Assembly: GCA_003024985.2 (NCBI GenBank)
Contig: PXIH01S0004355.1
Strand: one strand, 5' to 3'
DNA from: Euperipatoides rowelli
Taxonomy: Eukaryota; Onychophora; Udeonychophora; Euonychophora; Peripatopsidae
DNA length: 11,674 nt
Shown: piece by piece, positions 1-7,498 of the stretch
Layout: every line of letters begins with the position of its first letter
How positions within the stretch are numbered: the stretch's first letter is position 1
Made by a program: the position numbers and the translations under genes
Notes under the pieces: generated by a model
What the model saw: only the letters and a program-made list of their open reading frames with translations
Told to the model about the DNA's origin: nothing
The model's database searches: none

Positions 1-10
1 TTTTATTTTA

Positions 11-72
11 TAAATTTCTTTCCGGTACTGCATACCTCTTCTAAATTTCTTACTGGTACTCCGTACCTGCCC
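11..72. repeat. 31-bp imperfect tandem duplication
   Basis: Two adjacent 31-bp copies (11-41 and 42-72) both start TAAATTTCTT and share the GGTACT and TACCT blocks. About 24 of 31 positions match. They lie just beyond the pol stop in element orientation, so they belong to the retrotransposon's untranslated 3' part or to its junction with the 3' LTR. No function is evident. Confidence 0.7.
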
Positions 73-89
73 GTACCCGCTTACTTTCA

Positions 90-1199
90 CTACTGATCAT
101 GCTTGCCAATTCTTCCAACTAGGAGTTTCACTAGGTAGGTGACTGGTCCATACTTCCTTGCAACCTCTACTTTCTCCCAGCAGGTGTGGAGTTTATTGTT
201 ACCGAAGGTTTTAGAAAGTACCTTATCCGTTTTGGTAGTTTGTTATTTTGGAGGGTCCACTTCTGCTGTCAAGTGGTGGTTTGACTAATTGTAGCCGGTT
301 TCTGAGTTCGTCCGAGGAAGAGTTCTGCTGGTGACTTTCCGGTTGAGGTTAGTGGGGGTGTTTCTATAAGTGAATAGTTGGTAGTTTACTTGTAAGGCTA
401 GGTTAGTAGAGTCCTGTAATTTGTGGGGGAAAATTTTAAGTATCTGCACAATTCTTTCCGCTTGACTGTTGGAGGCAAGGTGGAAGGGTGAGGTCAGGGT
501 ATGGTGTATTCATCTGTTTTTGCAGAAAGTTGCAAAACCTTAGAAGTAAATTGAGTGCCGTTATTTCTTACCATGTGTACGGGGTATCTGTAACGTACAA
601 ATTAGTTTTCTAGAACCTTGGCCTTATGTAAAGTGTCCGTAGAGGTCATGGAAACTACTTCAGGCCATTTTGAGTGTGTTGACGAGTACCAGGAAGGTAT
701 GGCCTGCGAAGTCCAGGTGAATTAGTTCCCAGGGTGCTTGTGGTCTGATCCAGTGGTGTAAGTGTGTGTGTTTTTTTAGGGGGGAGGTGGGTCTTGAGGC
801 GAATAATGCCCAACTCTGGCACCTATGTGAGGTGCGCTCAATGTCTGGCCCCAGAATAGCGAAAATGCCATCATTTTCATTCTAAAATGCCTACATGGGG
901 TCTGTGTAATTCTTCCAGGAGATGTGGTCTCAGGTTAATGGGTGTGATTACTCTATCTCCCCAGAGTAAGCAGTTTTCCAGGATGGAGATTTCATCCTTT
1001 TTGGAGTAGTATGGCTTGAGTTGTTGGGGGTGTGGCATCTTTACTTGGCCAGCCTGATTTTGTGTATTGTAGGACCTTAGATAAGATTTTATCGAATTTA
1101 AATTCAATCGTGATTTCTTGGTATGTCCAGGGGTATTCGTCAATTTGACCGATGAGGAAGATAGAGTCATCTGACTCAAAGTGTGATGGGAGTTGGTCT
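90..1199 (-). pseudogene. Retrotransposon integrase relic with GPY/F-type C-terminus
   Basis: This domain would insert element DNA into the host genome. An N-terminal linker frame (1199-877) contains QQLKPYYSKKDEISILENC, LLWGDRVITPINLRP and LLEELHRPHVGI, the two His of the HHCC zinc domain. The stop after GILE and a frame change lead to PDIERTSHRCQSW, where the second Cys of CQxC is Trp (810-812). The catalytic core shows APWELIHLDFAGHTFLVLV (first Asp at 713-711) and then NNGTQFTSKVL, where the second catalytic Asp is Asn (563-565). SQAERIVQILK keeps the catalytic Glu (458-456). SPAELFLGR follows, and a last frame carries DKVLSKTFG and YGPVTYLVKLLVGRIGKHDQ with a stop at 92-90. That tail matches the GPY/F-type C-terminal module. 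Several internal stops and frameshifts interrupt the core. Confidence 0.92.
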
Positions 1200-1678
1200 G
1201 CATGGAAGTCGTGAGAGAGTCTCTGCCTTGTTTTGTTTGGAGGGCCGATATTTAATTTTATAGTCATAGGCGGTTAGTGTCAGAGCCCAGCTTTGCAGTT
1301 TGGCTGCTGCGAGTATTGGTATCGACTTCCCACTATCTCTAATATGTGTGTGTCAAGGGTTATGGTCCATGACGAGTGTGGGGGATCTCCAAAAGGTAAA
1401 TTTGTGGAACTTTTTGGTGGCAAAGATTATGCTTAAAGCCTCTGTCTATTTATGAGTAGTTTCTCTCTGGTTTCATTATTGTGCATGAGGCGAAGGCTAC
1501 AGGTGGCTCTAGACCATCTACCAATGTGTGAGATCACCACCCCGACTCCAGTGAGTGAGGTGTCAGCGACAATGATGATTGGTAGGTTGGGGTTATAGTG
1601 TGTTAAGAGTTTCAGAGAAGTGATGGCTTTTTTTATCTCTTTGAAGGCTCTACTGGCTTCTGTGTTCCAAGTCCACTT
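1200..1678 (-). pseudogene. Retrotransposon RNase H relic
   Basis: This domain would degrade the RNA of the RNA-DNA hybrid during reverse transcription. KWTWNTEASRAFKEIKKAI leads to the first catalytic Asp in VADTSLTGVGVVISHI (Asp at 1564-1562). A frameshift near 1515 gives the PPVAFAS block and NYS, followed by an in-frame stop (1450-1452) where a Gln codon is usual. A further shift brings EALSIIFATKKFHKF and MDHNP, equivalent to the family's TDHKPL, and then a stop (1353-1355). The same frame resumes with GKSIPILAAAKLQSWAL, LTAYDYKIKYRPSKQNKAE and TLSRLP. The usual Asp before the terminal LSRLP block is Glu here (KAETLSR instead of ADALSR). It lies between RT and integrase without a gap, as in all Gypsy pol genes. 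Confidence 0.9.
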
Positions 1679-2500
1679 GATATTTTTGCATAAGAGTCTA
1701 TGTAAGGGAGTTAGAGTGGTTGCAAGATTAAGTAGGAATTTTCTATAGTAGCTAATCATTTCCAGTAGTGAACATAGTTGATCAAATTGTGTGGTTCGGG
1801 GGTGTTTAGGATTGCATCAATTTTTGTGGAGGCTGGTTGTATACCGGCAACGTTGATTATGTGTTCTAAATATTCTAATTCCAGTCTCCGGAATTTACAT
1901 TTATTTTTATTTAGTCGAATACCTGTTTCTTCTAATCTATGGAATAGTAAATTTAGGTCGTGTAGATGAATGGCTTCATCGAGGCTAGCGAACAAGATGT
2001 CAAGATAACAAGGTGTTTTGTAGGCACATCAGTATCTTATCCATGAGTTTTTGAAAGATAGCTGGGGCTGAGGCTATGGCAAACGGTAGTCTTTTGACCG
2101 CAAAGAAACCTTTATGAGTGTTAATGGAGAGGTATTTTGCAGAGGCGTCATACGCTTGGGACATATCTAATTTTAAGAAGATTGTGCTGTGGGTGAGTTT
2201 AGACAGGATTTCATCAATCACTGGGAGTGGGTATTGGTTTACCTTCAGGCAAGGGTTTAGTCCTACTTTATAATCGGTGCAAATCCTGAGTGAATTGTCA
2301 TTTTTGTGTATGGGCACTATGGGATCTGCCCAATCCGAATATTTGATTGGTTCCAGTATATTTTGTTGTATTAGTTTATCTAGTTCGACCTCTATCTTAG
2401 GTACTAGCCTGTGCTTAGAGAATTTAGGTGTATCACCATCCTTGAGTTCTATGTGCACCCTAAATATTTGATTAGACCTAATTCAGGGGCGAATAAATTT
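1679..2500 (-). pseudogene. Retrotransposon reverse transcriptase relic
   Basis: This is the RNA-directed DNA polymerase domain of pol. A short lead-in (NLFAPELGLIK, about 2490-2465) is out of frame with the main block, 2458-2000. The main block holds ELDKLIQQNILEPIKYSDWA, VPIHKNDNSLRICTDYK, YPLPVIDEIL, LKLDMSQAY (first catalytic Asp at 2167-2165) and RLPFAIASAPAIFQKLMDKI. After LKLDMSQAY roughly seven residues usual in the family are absent in frame before SAKYL. A frameshift near 2015-2020 leads to the frame 2010-1756, which begins CYLDILFAS. The family motif is Y-L-D-D, so one catalytic Asp codon has been lost. Then follow LLFHRLEETGIRLNKNKCKF and YLEHIINVAGIQP, typical of the RT thumb. 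Another frameshift near 1785-1795 leads to MISYYRKFLLNLA. The domain is clearly recognisable but not functional. Confidence 0.93.
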
Positions 2501-2856
2501 TCATGAGTTTTTAGCAGTTTGTTGAAAGTCAATGTTCCCTATATTGGTATAACTCATAATGTCCAAGGACTTTATCCATGTGCGGCCTAATAATGGTGTG
2601 GAACAATCTTTTATGACAAACAGTTCTTGGTTAGAAGCAATTTTATTGTTAAGGGAAATATCTACAGATATTTTACCTACAGGGAAAATTGTGTTGTTAA
2701 ATGCTGACAGTTTTATATTTGTTTTCTCTAATTTAACTTCTTTCAGGAGCTTGTTATACAAGCATAGGTTAAGACAGAGACCCCAGCTCCAGTGTCTAAC
2801 TCAAATTTAACAATATTATTATTAATTTTAATATTTAGGAATATTGGTGAAATTCC
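2501..2856 (-). pseudogene. Retrotransposon aspartic protease relic
   Basis: This retropepsin-like domain would cut the Gag-Pol polyprotein. The first frame reads through IKINNNIVKFELDTGAGVSV, with the catalytic DTG at 2796-2788, and continues to VLTYACI. A one-base-class frameshift near 2762 then moves the domain into the frame starting at 2761. There LLKEVKLEKTNIKLSAF, PVGKISVDISLN and the C-terminal signature LLGRTWIKSLDI (LGR near 2590-2582) are seen. The Asp-Thr-Gly triad and the hydrophobic-G-R motif are both intact, so the active-site residues survive but the frame does not. It sits directly between gag and RT, as in other Gypsy elements. The exact cleavage boundaries cannot be seen. 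Confidence 0.87.
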
Positions 2857-3629
2857 TCTGTCCTCTATTTGTTGTATTGAGAAGTTTTTTTAAACTGTCG
2901 ATTTCCTTTTCTGTTTTGTTAATTTTATGCGCTGTATTTTTCTGTGTAGTTTTATTCCTATCACGAGAAATTGCAATAATATGACCCTTTTTTTACAATA
3001 AAAGCTTAAGGCATCTTTAAACTTGTCTTTCCCCGTAATGTTGACAATTGTTAGTTGCTGATTTTACAAATTTATGGCTACGCTTAATTTTAAAAATATC
3101 TTCGGTATTTTTATCTGAATATGCGAATTGTGTTGCATCATTTAATGTTGCCTCCGTAACTGTGGCTAACTGTGTTAATTTAGCAAAGGAAGTGGTATCT
3201 TCGGTTAGAAGGCGCTTTTGTATAGCCTGACTAGAAAATCTGTAGCCGAATTGATCAGTTAAATGAATATCAAGGTCTTCCTTGTAGGCACAGTTAATGC
3301 TTAATTTTCTAAGTGCAGCCACAAAATCAGCAATGCTTTCCGCCCGTTTTTGTTTGTGACTATGTAGTTTAAAACGTTCCGTTCTAGCTATAAGTTTAGG
3401 GAAAAAGGGATTGTTTAGTACTTCAAAAATTTGATCCGGCATTTTAGTATCAGGCTAATAAATCGCACAGCAAATTAAAGGTTTCAGAGCCGATTAGGGA
3501 TAAAATAGTGGGCAAATGTAAATTATTTTTTACTTTGTTAGCAATTAAAAATAATTTTAGTTATTGCGCTTATCTATCCCAAGTTGTTTTCTTTGGATCA
3601 AAATTTTCAAAACTAGTTACTGCGAACAT
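2857..3629 (-). pseudogene. Retrotransposon gag relic (capsid and zinc knuckle)
   Basis: Gag forms the virus-like particle and binds element RNA. The ATG at 3629-3627 opens a frame with FENFDPKKTTWDR, followed by two stops (3570-3572 and 3561-3563) and then LKLFLIANKV and ILSLIGSETFNLL. These match the N-terminal part of Gypsy gag (W..Y..RL..YF.AN; LL..IG...Y..L). A frameshift near 3445 moves the reading into the frame from 3442. That frame carries the capsid signature ERFKLHSHKQKRAESIADF, then LRKLSINCAYKEDLDIHLTD, then QKRLLTED, about 141 residues. The nucleocapsid zinc knuckle is damaged. The first has CQHYG where CxxCG is expected and then a stop at about 3008-3010. The second survives as YCKK and, in another frame, GHIIAI. 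A short K/N-rich tail ends near 2828, overlapping the start of protease in a different frame. Confidence 0.85.
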
Positions 3630-3796
3630 CTTTATTTTTTTTTTGCACGAAAAGTTATTCTATTCTAACTAGGTTGAAAGATTTTAATTATTTTTACTTA
3701 CGATTGTGTCGTCAATAATTCTAGCTTTCTCGCTACTTTTTCTACCCCTGTTATGTATTTATAAAGAAGGGTAAAGCCGGATTAAAGTGCCAACAT
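3630..3796 (-). other. Retrotransposon leader with tentative primer-binding site
   Basis: This is the untranslated stretch between the candidate LTR and the gag start. Starting five bases inside the LTR edge, the minus strand reads TGGCACTTTAATCCGGC (3792-3776). It starts with the TGG expected when a tRNA 3' CCA end primes reverse transcription. I cannot match it to a specific tRNA, so the primer-binding role is only positional. A T-rich run (about 3631-3644) sits directly before the gag ATG in element orientation. No open frame of note is present. Confidence 0.3.
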
Positions 3797-3947
3797 TGTT
3801 TAATAACTAAATAGAACAAGACTAAAACAAGTTATCCATAACAAGATCAGGATTCTATTGCACTCTCATGCTCAACAGTTCATGCCGCGTATGCTACAGT
3901 ATACAGTTTTACTGTATCTAGCTTTGATACACGGCACATATTTAACA
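3797..3947 (-). repeat. Candidate 5' LTR (151 bp)
   Basis: The segment begins TGTTTAATAA and ends ATATTTAACA on the plus strand. The two ends form an imperfect inverted repeat (8 of 10 matching) with the canonical TG...CA termini. It lies just upstream of the gag leader in element orientation, where a 5' LTR is expected. On the minus strand there is a degenerate poly(A)-like hexamer (AATAGA, in GTGCAATAGAATCC). A 7-bp perfect palindrome lies at 3901-3917. A length of 151 bp is short but fits Mag-type elements, which are known for short LTRs. Without the partner LTR the boundaries are inferred from termini and position alone; the outer end is the less certain one. Confidence 0.5.
3901..3917. 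repeat. Perfect 7-bp palindrome in LTR
   Basis: ATACAGT, a TTT spacer and ACTGTAT form a perfect hairpin-capable repeat inside the candidate LTR. It could be a protein-binding or RNA-folding element of the LTR, or chance in AT-rich sequence. A related heptamer (TACAGTA) overlaps its left edge. Confidence 0.6.
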
Positions 3948-4610
3948 AAGTTGCTAATAATATTTCAAGTGTGAAGTATCAATTAATCATTAGCACAATG
4001 TCCATATAACAAAAAAAAAGCTTATAAAAATATTTATAATGAAAATACACATTCTTTATATATAAGTTTAACTTTATTAATTAATGATATACTGTACATA
4101 TACACATATATACCCATATATGCACATATGCCCACATGCATATGCATTCATATATACACACACACACTATATATACATAATTATTAATTGCTAATTCCTT
4201 ATCCTGGCCCATTGCTCGTTATGGATATGATTTTGCACAAAGCTCTCCGTCTTTACACAATGAATGAACATTACATAGAAGTATAAATTAACTTTTATAG
4301 TCTTCTTTATGATTGTTTAACAGTTAATTAAGTTATATTTTTAATCAATCAATGATATTATTAGTCTTTTCTTTATAATTGTGTGTATTTTGTTTGTTTA
4401 TTAGATTTAAAATGTACTGATTATAACAAAAACACACACACACAATATTCATTTCTTTCTATTAGGGTTTGTTTGCCTTTTTATATTGATCACTACCTTC
4501 TTTTATTAAGTTATTTATTTATCAATTGATTTTTTTTTTTAATAAAATTTTAATTTATTTAAATGAGAAATTAGTTATTTTTGGTCTTTTTTAATTGGTC
4601 TTTATATATA
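3948..4610. other. AT-rich intergenic stretch with microsatellites
   Basis: This lies between the retrotransposon and the hAT element. No open frame with recognisable content is visible on either strand. It holds the alternating microsatellite described separately, a short (AC)n run at 4431-4444 and a T11 run at 4530-4540. The remainder is low-complexity A/T sequence with nothing I can name. Confidence 0.7.
4086..4180. repeat. Alternating purine/pyrimidine microsatellite (TA/CA type)
   Basis: Nearly every step alternates purine and pyrimidine: ACTGTACATATACACATATA, then further ATGCATATG and CATATG islands, a (CA)n core at 4157-4167 and a TATATACATA tail. It is a compound, decayed (TA)/(CA) microsatellite. 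Alternating runs of this kind can adopt left-handed or cruciform DNA under supercoiling. No gene is associated with it. Confidence 0.85.
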
Positions 4611-4618
4611 CTCTAGAT
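4611..4618. repeat. hAT target-site duplication, left copy
   Basis: CTCTAGAT is identical to 5039-5046. The pair brackets the hAT element exactly. Confidence 0.85.
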
Positions 4619-5038
4619 CAGGGATTCCCAACTCTGTGCCCGTGGGTATCATGCCATCTATCAACCAATTTGTGTGTGCCTGTCGCTGTTCAACCATGAA
4701 ACGAAAGCTTGTCCACGTTAAATCGGTAGCGCCCGGATTGTTTGTGGTTAGGCAACCAATTTTAGGCAGTTGTTTTCTTGTAAATGGACCTCTTTAATAC
4801 CACCTTTTGGGCCAACTTAACTTGGATGACCTTGAGTGCAATGCACGCAGAAGAGCGAATTGAGTAGTGGAGGGGATAGTTAGAGAATTGTCTAAATACA
4901 GGCGATACAATCCACATTCTACCATGTTTTTGACAGCTGGGCATATATTTTCGTCATTACAGAAAATATAGATGGTGCCCACCATCCTACCAGTATTTTA
5001 GAATCTGTTCTAGGGTACAAAAAGGTTGGGAACCACTT
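4619..5038. mobile_element. Non-autonomous hAT DNA transposon (MITE-like, 420 bp)
   Basis: The left end reads CAGGGATTCCCAAC. The right end, read inward on the other strand, reads AAGTGGTTCCCAAC, so 11 of 14 positions agree. Both are close to the CAGTGGTTCCCAAC-type termini common in hAT elements. The element is flanked on both sides by an identical 8-bp sequence, CTCTAGAT (4611-4618 and 5039-5046). Eight bases is the hAT target duplication length, and the sequence fits the hAT preference nTCTAGAn. The interior is visibly richer in G+C than its surroundings. Two overlapping minus-strand frames of about 60 residues inside it show no transposase features, so the copy would depend on a transposase encoded elsewhere. 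An internal hairpin is listed separately. The outermost bases of the right end differ from the usual CTG, which suggests age. Confidence 0.88.
4939..4980. repeat. Internal hairpin of the hAT element
   Basis: ATATTTTC (4945-4952) and GAAAATAT (4962-4969) form a perfect 8-bp stem with a 9-base loop. Outside it GGGCA (4939-4943) pairs with TGCCC (4976-4980) across a small internal bulge. It sits in the right part of the hAT element. It may be a subterminal structure or a coincidence. Confidence 0.6.
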
Positions 5039-5046
5039 CTCTAGAT
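5039..5046. repeat. hAT target-site duplication, right copy
   Basis: CTCTAGAT is identical to 4611-4618 and lies immediately after the right terminal inverted repeat. Confidence 0.85.
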
Positions 5047-5955
5047 ATTATTTAATAAACTTATCTATTATAAAATCTCTTTAGTTATTACTACATTAAT
5101 GTATTTTATTTCTTGATTTTCTCTCCAAACTTTGTAGTTTTCAAAATGGGATTTAATAGTTTTATTCATTACTACTTGAGATTTTTCATGGTGTTTCTTT
5201 TTAATAGATTATTTGCTAGATTTCTGATATTTTGATTGTAAAGTCTTTGGGCATTTCATGACTGGATTTCTTTTTATCTTGAACTTTTTTTTTTTTTTTC
5301 ATTTTTTGTAGTATTTCTTTTAAATCTTTAAAATTTCTGTAGCTGAAGTTTTAATAATGTCTAGAGACTAAACGATTTTTTTACATTTAACATAAGTACT
5401 TTATATATTTTTCTAAAGAATTTTAATTTTGACATTTATCAATTTTAGATTTTTAAAATGGCAATATTGGTTTATTGCAGGATATACTGTACGTTTGAGA
5501 ATAAACAAGCAATGTCACTTAGATGATAAAGAAAAAATGGCTGAACATTTTTGAAAATGTTCCATTTTAATCTTTGATATTAATGTACATTGAGAGATAC
5601 TGTATACAATATTTTATATCACATCCTGCTAAAAGTATAATTTCAAACGTAATAAAATGCTAACAATTATTTTTTAAATACTTTAAAATACCAAAGTTTT
5701 AATTTTTAATGCAAATTTTATAAAAATAAATGTTAACACTATTGCTAAATAATGTTTACTTACTGCTGTTTGTATTTGCAAGCATAGTTACAGTATGTGG
5801 TCTATCAGCTAGCAATGTGTATTGTTATATATTACTAGCATGCATACTATGTATGTCTTTGTTCCAATATATTGCATATAATATTGAATATGACAATTAT
5901 ATTTATTTTCTATTCGTAGCATATGAATGAAGTTTATTAATTTCTTATTTTTTGT
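5047..5955. other. AT-rich stretch without recognisable genes
   Basis: Low-complexity A/T-rich DNA with a T15 run at 5285-5299. A 66-codon plus-strand frame at 5730-5930 is rich in Leu, Ile, Val, Phe, Tyr and Cys and could look like a membrane peptide. In this base composition, however, such hydrophobic frames arise by chance, and no homology or start context supports it. Three copies of the TACTGTA heptamer (or complement) occur here, at 5485, 5598 and 5789. Confidence 0.6.
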
Positions 5956-5962
5956 ATGTACA

Positions 5963-6775
5963 TATTGTTACAAGTGCAAGTTACTAAAAAAGTTACTTTT
6001 TAAAGTTCATATTTACAAGTACAAGTTACTTTCTCTAAAATGTAACTATTTATTATAAACGTTACTTTTTAAAGTAACTAGTAACAAGCACAAGTTGCTT
6101 TCTCTGAAATGTAACTAGATATAAAAGTTACTTTTTAAGTAAGCCTAACAAGCACAGTAACTTTCTCTGAAATGTAACTAGTTATAAAGGTTAATTTTTA
6201 AAAGTAACAGTTACAATTCCAAATTCCTTTCTCTAAAATGTAACTAGTTACCATGAAAGCTAATTTTTAAATGTAACTGTTACAAGTACAAGTTACTTTC
6301 TCTATAATATATCTAGTTGCCATAAAAGCTACTTTTTAAAAATAACTAATTGCAAGTACATCTTACTTTCTAAATATAACTAGTTACAAGTTCAAGTTAC
6401 TTCCCTTAAATATAACTAGTAATAAAAATTAATTTTATATAAACTTACAAACTTATATTTTATATAGACTAACTTCTAAAATGTAACTAATTATTACTAT
6501 GAGTAGCTTTTTAAAAGTAACTAGTTAAATGTAAAAATTAGTTAGTCTATAAAAGTTAGCTATTAAAATTAACTACTTATAAGTTATTTTCTCTAAAATA
6601 TAACTAGTTACTATAAAAGTTACCTTAATAACTTGACCATAAAAGTTACTTATTAATGTAACTTTTTATAAGCACAGTTTACTTTCTCTATAATGTAACT
6701 AGTTATTATGGAAGTTACTTCTTAAACTATAACAAGTAAAAGTTACTTTCTCTAAATATAACTATTTACCATCCA
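5963..6775. repeat. Degenerate tandem array of about 69-bp GTAAC/GTTAC units
   Basis: The block CTTTCTCT followed by an AATGTAACTA-like tail recurs. Its starts at 6029, 6098, 6161, 6227, 6296 and 6366 give spacings of 69, 63, 66, 69 and 70. More diverged copies follow at about 6400, 6474, 6586, 6682 and 6746. Between these blocks, most units carry a second motif related to AGTTACTTTTTAAAGTAACT, and TGTAACTAGTTA-type junctions. Each unit is therefore partly self-complementary. No coding frame runs through it. Motifs of this kind are known as subterminal repeats of some DNA transposons, but I see no terminal inverted repeat pair enclosing this array, so its origin is open. Confidence 0.9.
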
Positions 6776-7079
6776 AATTGTGTATTAATTTTACTATTCA
6801 ATAGATACTCAGAAGTTTCTTTCACTTGTAATATGCCGAGGTGATATTTATCAAGCTCTAGCATTGTGCTATAATTTTCCTAAAATATTTTTGCTAGAAA
6901 TAAAATTTCACACGTTATAAAATAATTTTAAAAACTGTCAAATTGTTTATCATTAATGTCTGTGAGTATAAGAAATCTATTTATTTTTCTTACAAAAAAT
7001 CCCCCTGTTGTAAGTTAACAAATGTTAGCAAAATTAAATTTTGATCCATAAAAGAAACTTGAATATTTGTTTAAAATTT
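6776..7079. other. AT-rich spacer between array and diverged array traces
   Basis: I see no gene, RNA or convincing repeat here. It is plain A/T-rich sequence with one small C-rich patch near 7000. Confidence 0.55.
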
Positions 7080-7214
7080 AGTTACAGTCACCTGAATTTT
7101 GTAATGAATTACAAGTAGAAGTTATTTTATTTTTAAAATAATATTAGTTGCAGAGTAAATTACTGTGGGGTGGTGACTACTTATAAATACAAATTACTAA
7201 GGAAAAGTAATTGC
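7080..7214. repeat. Diverged flank of the GTTAC array
   Basis: Scattered motifs such as AGTTACAG, GAATTACAAGTAGAAGTTA and ATTAGTTGCAGAG resemble the tandem units to the left. Their order and spacing are lost. This is probably decayed array sequence or a fragment of the element that seeded the array. It runs up to the MITE-like insertion. Confidence 0.45.
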
Positions 7215-7222
7215 TTACAGGT

Positions 7223-7498
7223 ATGGGCGGCCGCAGAAAAAAATTCAGGAGTGGGGAGGGGAGGCAAAAAATTATTGATAACCTTATTTTTGGGGGATTT
7301 TGTGGACATTTTGATAACCAAAAAAAATTATATCCCTTGTCGCCCCTCTTTGGACACCCTTGTCCCAGGTATGCTTGCCAGATTGTATGTTTTTTCTATA
7401 TTCTTACATTTTTTTAATCTTAAAATATTTTTTTATTCGATCACAGGGGGAAGGGGGCAAATGCCCTGTCATCCCCCTCCTTCTGCAGACCAACATCG
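7223..7498. mobile_element. MITE-like insertion with GC-rich ends, family unassigned
   Basis: The left end reads ATGGGCGGCCGCAGAA. The right end, read inward on the other strand, reads ATGTTGGTCTGCAGAAGG. Both are followed by G-rich tracts, so the ends form a degenerate inverted repeat around an AT-rich core. The 9-bp sequence TTACAGGTA occurs immediately outside on both sides (7215-7223 and 7499-7507), consistent with a target duplication. The exact edges are uncertain by a few bases because one base of the repeat can be assigned either way and two extra bases (CG) lie at the right. Ends of the ATGGGCGTCCGCAG type recur as short repeats in invertebrate genomes in my recollection, but I cannot assign a superfamily. 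A 112-codon plus-strand frame across it has no recognisable protein content. Confidence 0.6.

Larger units (their letters stand above)
1..3947 (-). mobile_element. Degraded Ty3/Gypsy LTR retrotransposon, Mag-like, 3' end outside window
   Basis: Read on the minus strand, this is one LTR retrotransposon: candidate 5' LTR, leader, gag, protease, reverse transcriptase, RNase H, integrase and a short 3' untranslated part that runs off base 1. The order RT, RNase H, integrase defines Ty3/Gypsy (Metaviridae-type) elements and excludes Copia. The aspartic protease motif DTGAG, the RT block RLPFAIASAPA, the RNase H end YRPSKQNKAETLSRLP and the integrase motif SQAERIVQILK are all visible. The style of gag and pol, with a GPY/F integrase tail and a very short LTR, suggests the Mag lineage (proteins often labelled K02A2.6-like); this is inference from memory of the family. 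No envelope gene is seen before base 1. Each domain is interrupted by frameshifts or stops, so this is an old, immobile copy. The 3' LTR and target duplication cannot be seen. Confidence 0.93.

Noticed and set aside
1-90. A 3' LTR or envelope gene at the left edge
   Set aside because: Only 90 bases remain after the pol stop. They do not resemble the candidate 5' LTR and contain no coding frame.
1778-3230. Plus-strand frames opposite the pol and gag domains (for example 1778-1969, 2277-2471, 2559-2810, 3048-3230)
   Set aside because: They are antisense shadows of the retrotransposon domains and carry no recognisable content.
4762-4985. Two overlapping minus-strand frames inside the hAT element as a possible transposase fragment
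   Set aside because: No hAT dimerisation motif, BED zinc finger or catalytic block can be seen, and the two frames read the same bases differently.
5730-5930. 66-codon hydrophobic plus-strand frame resembling a membrane peptide
   Set aside because: A/T-rich DNA yields Leu/Ile/Phe/Tyr-rich frames by chance. There is no recognisable family, splice context or promoter.
5963-6775. CRISPR-like array
   Set aside because: The units are contiguous and all parts repeat; there are no unique spacers or constant-length direct repeats, and the sequence context is eukaryotic.
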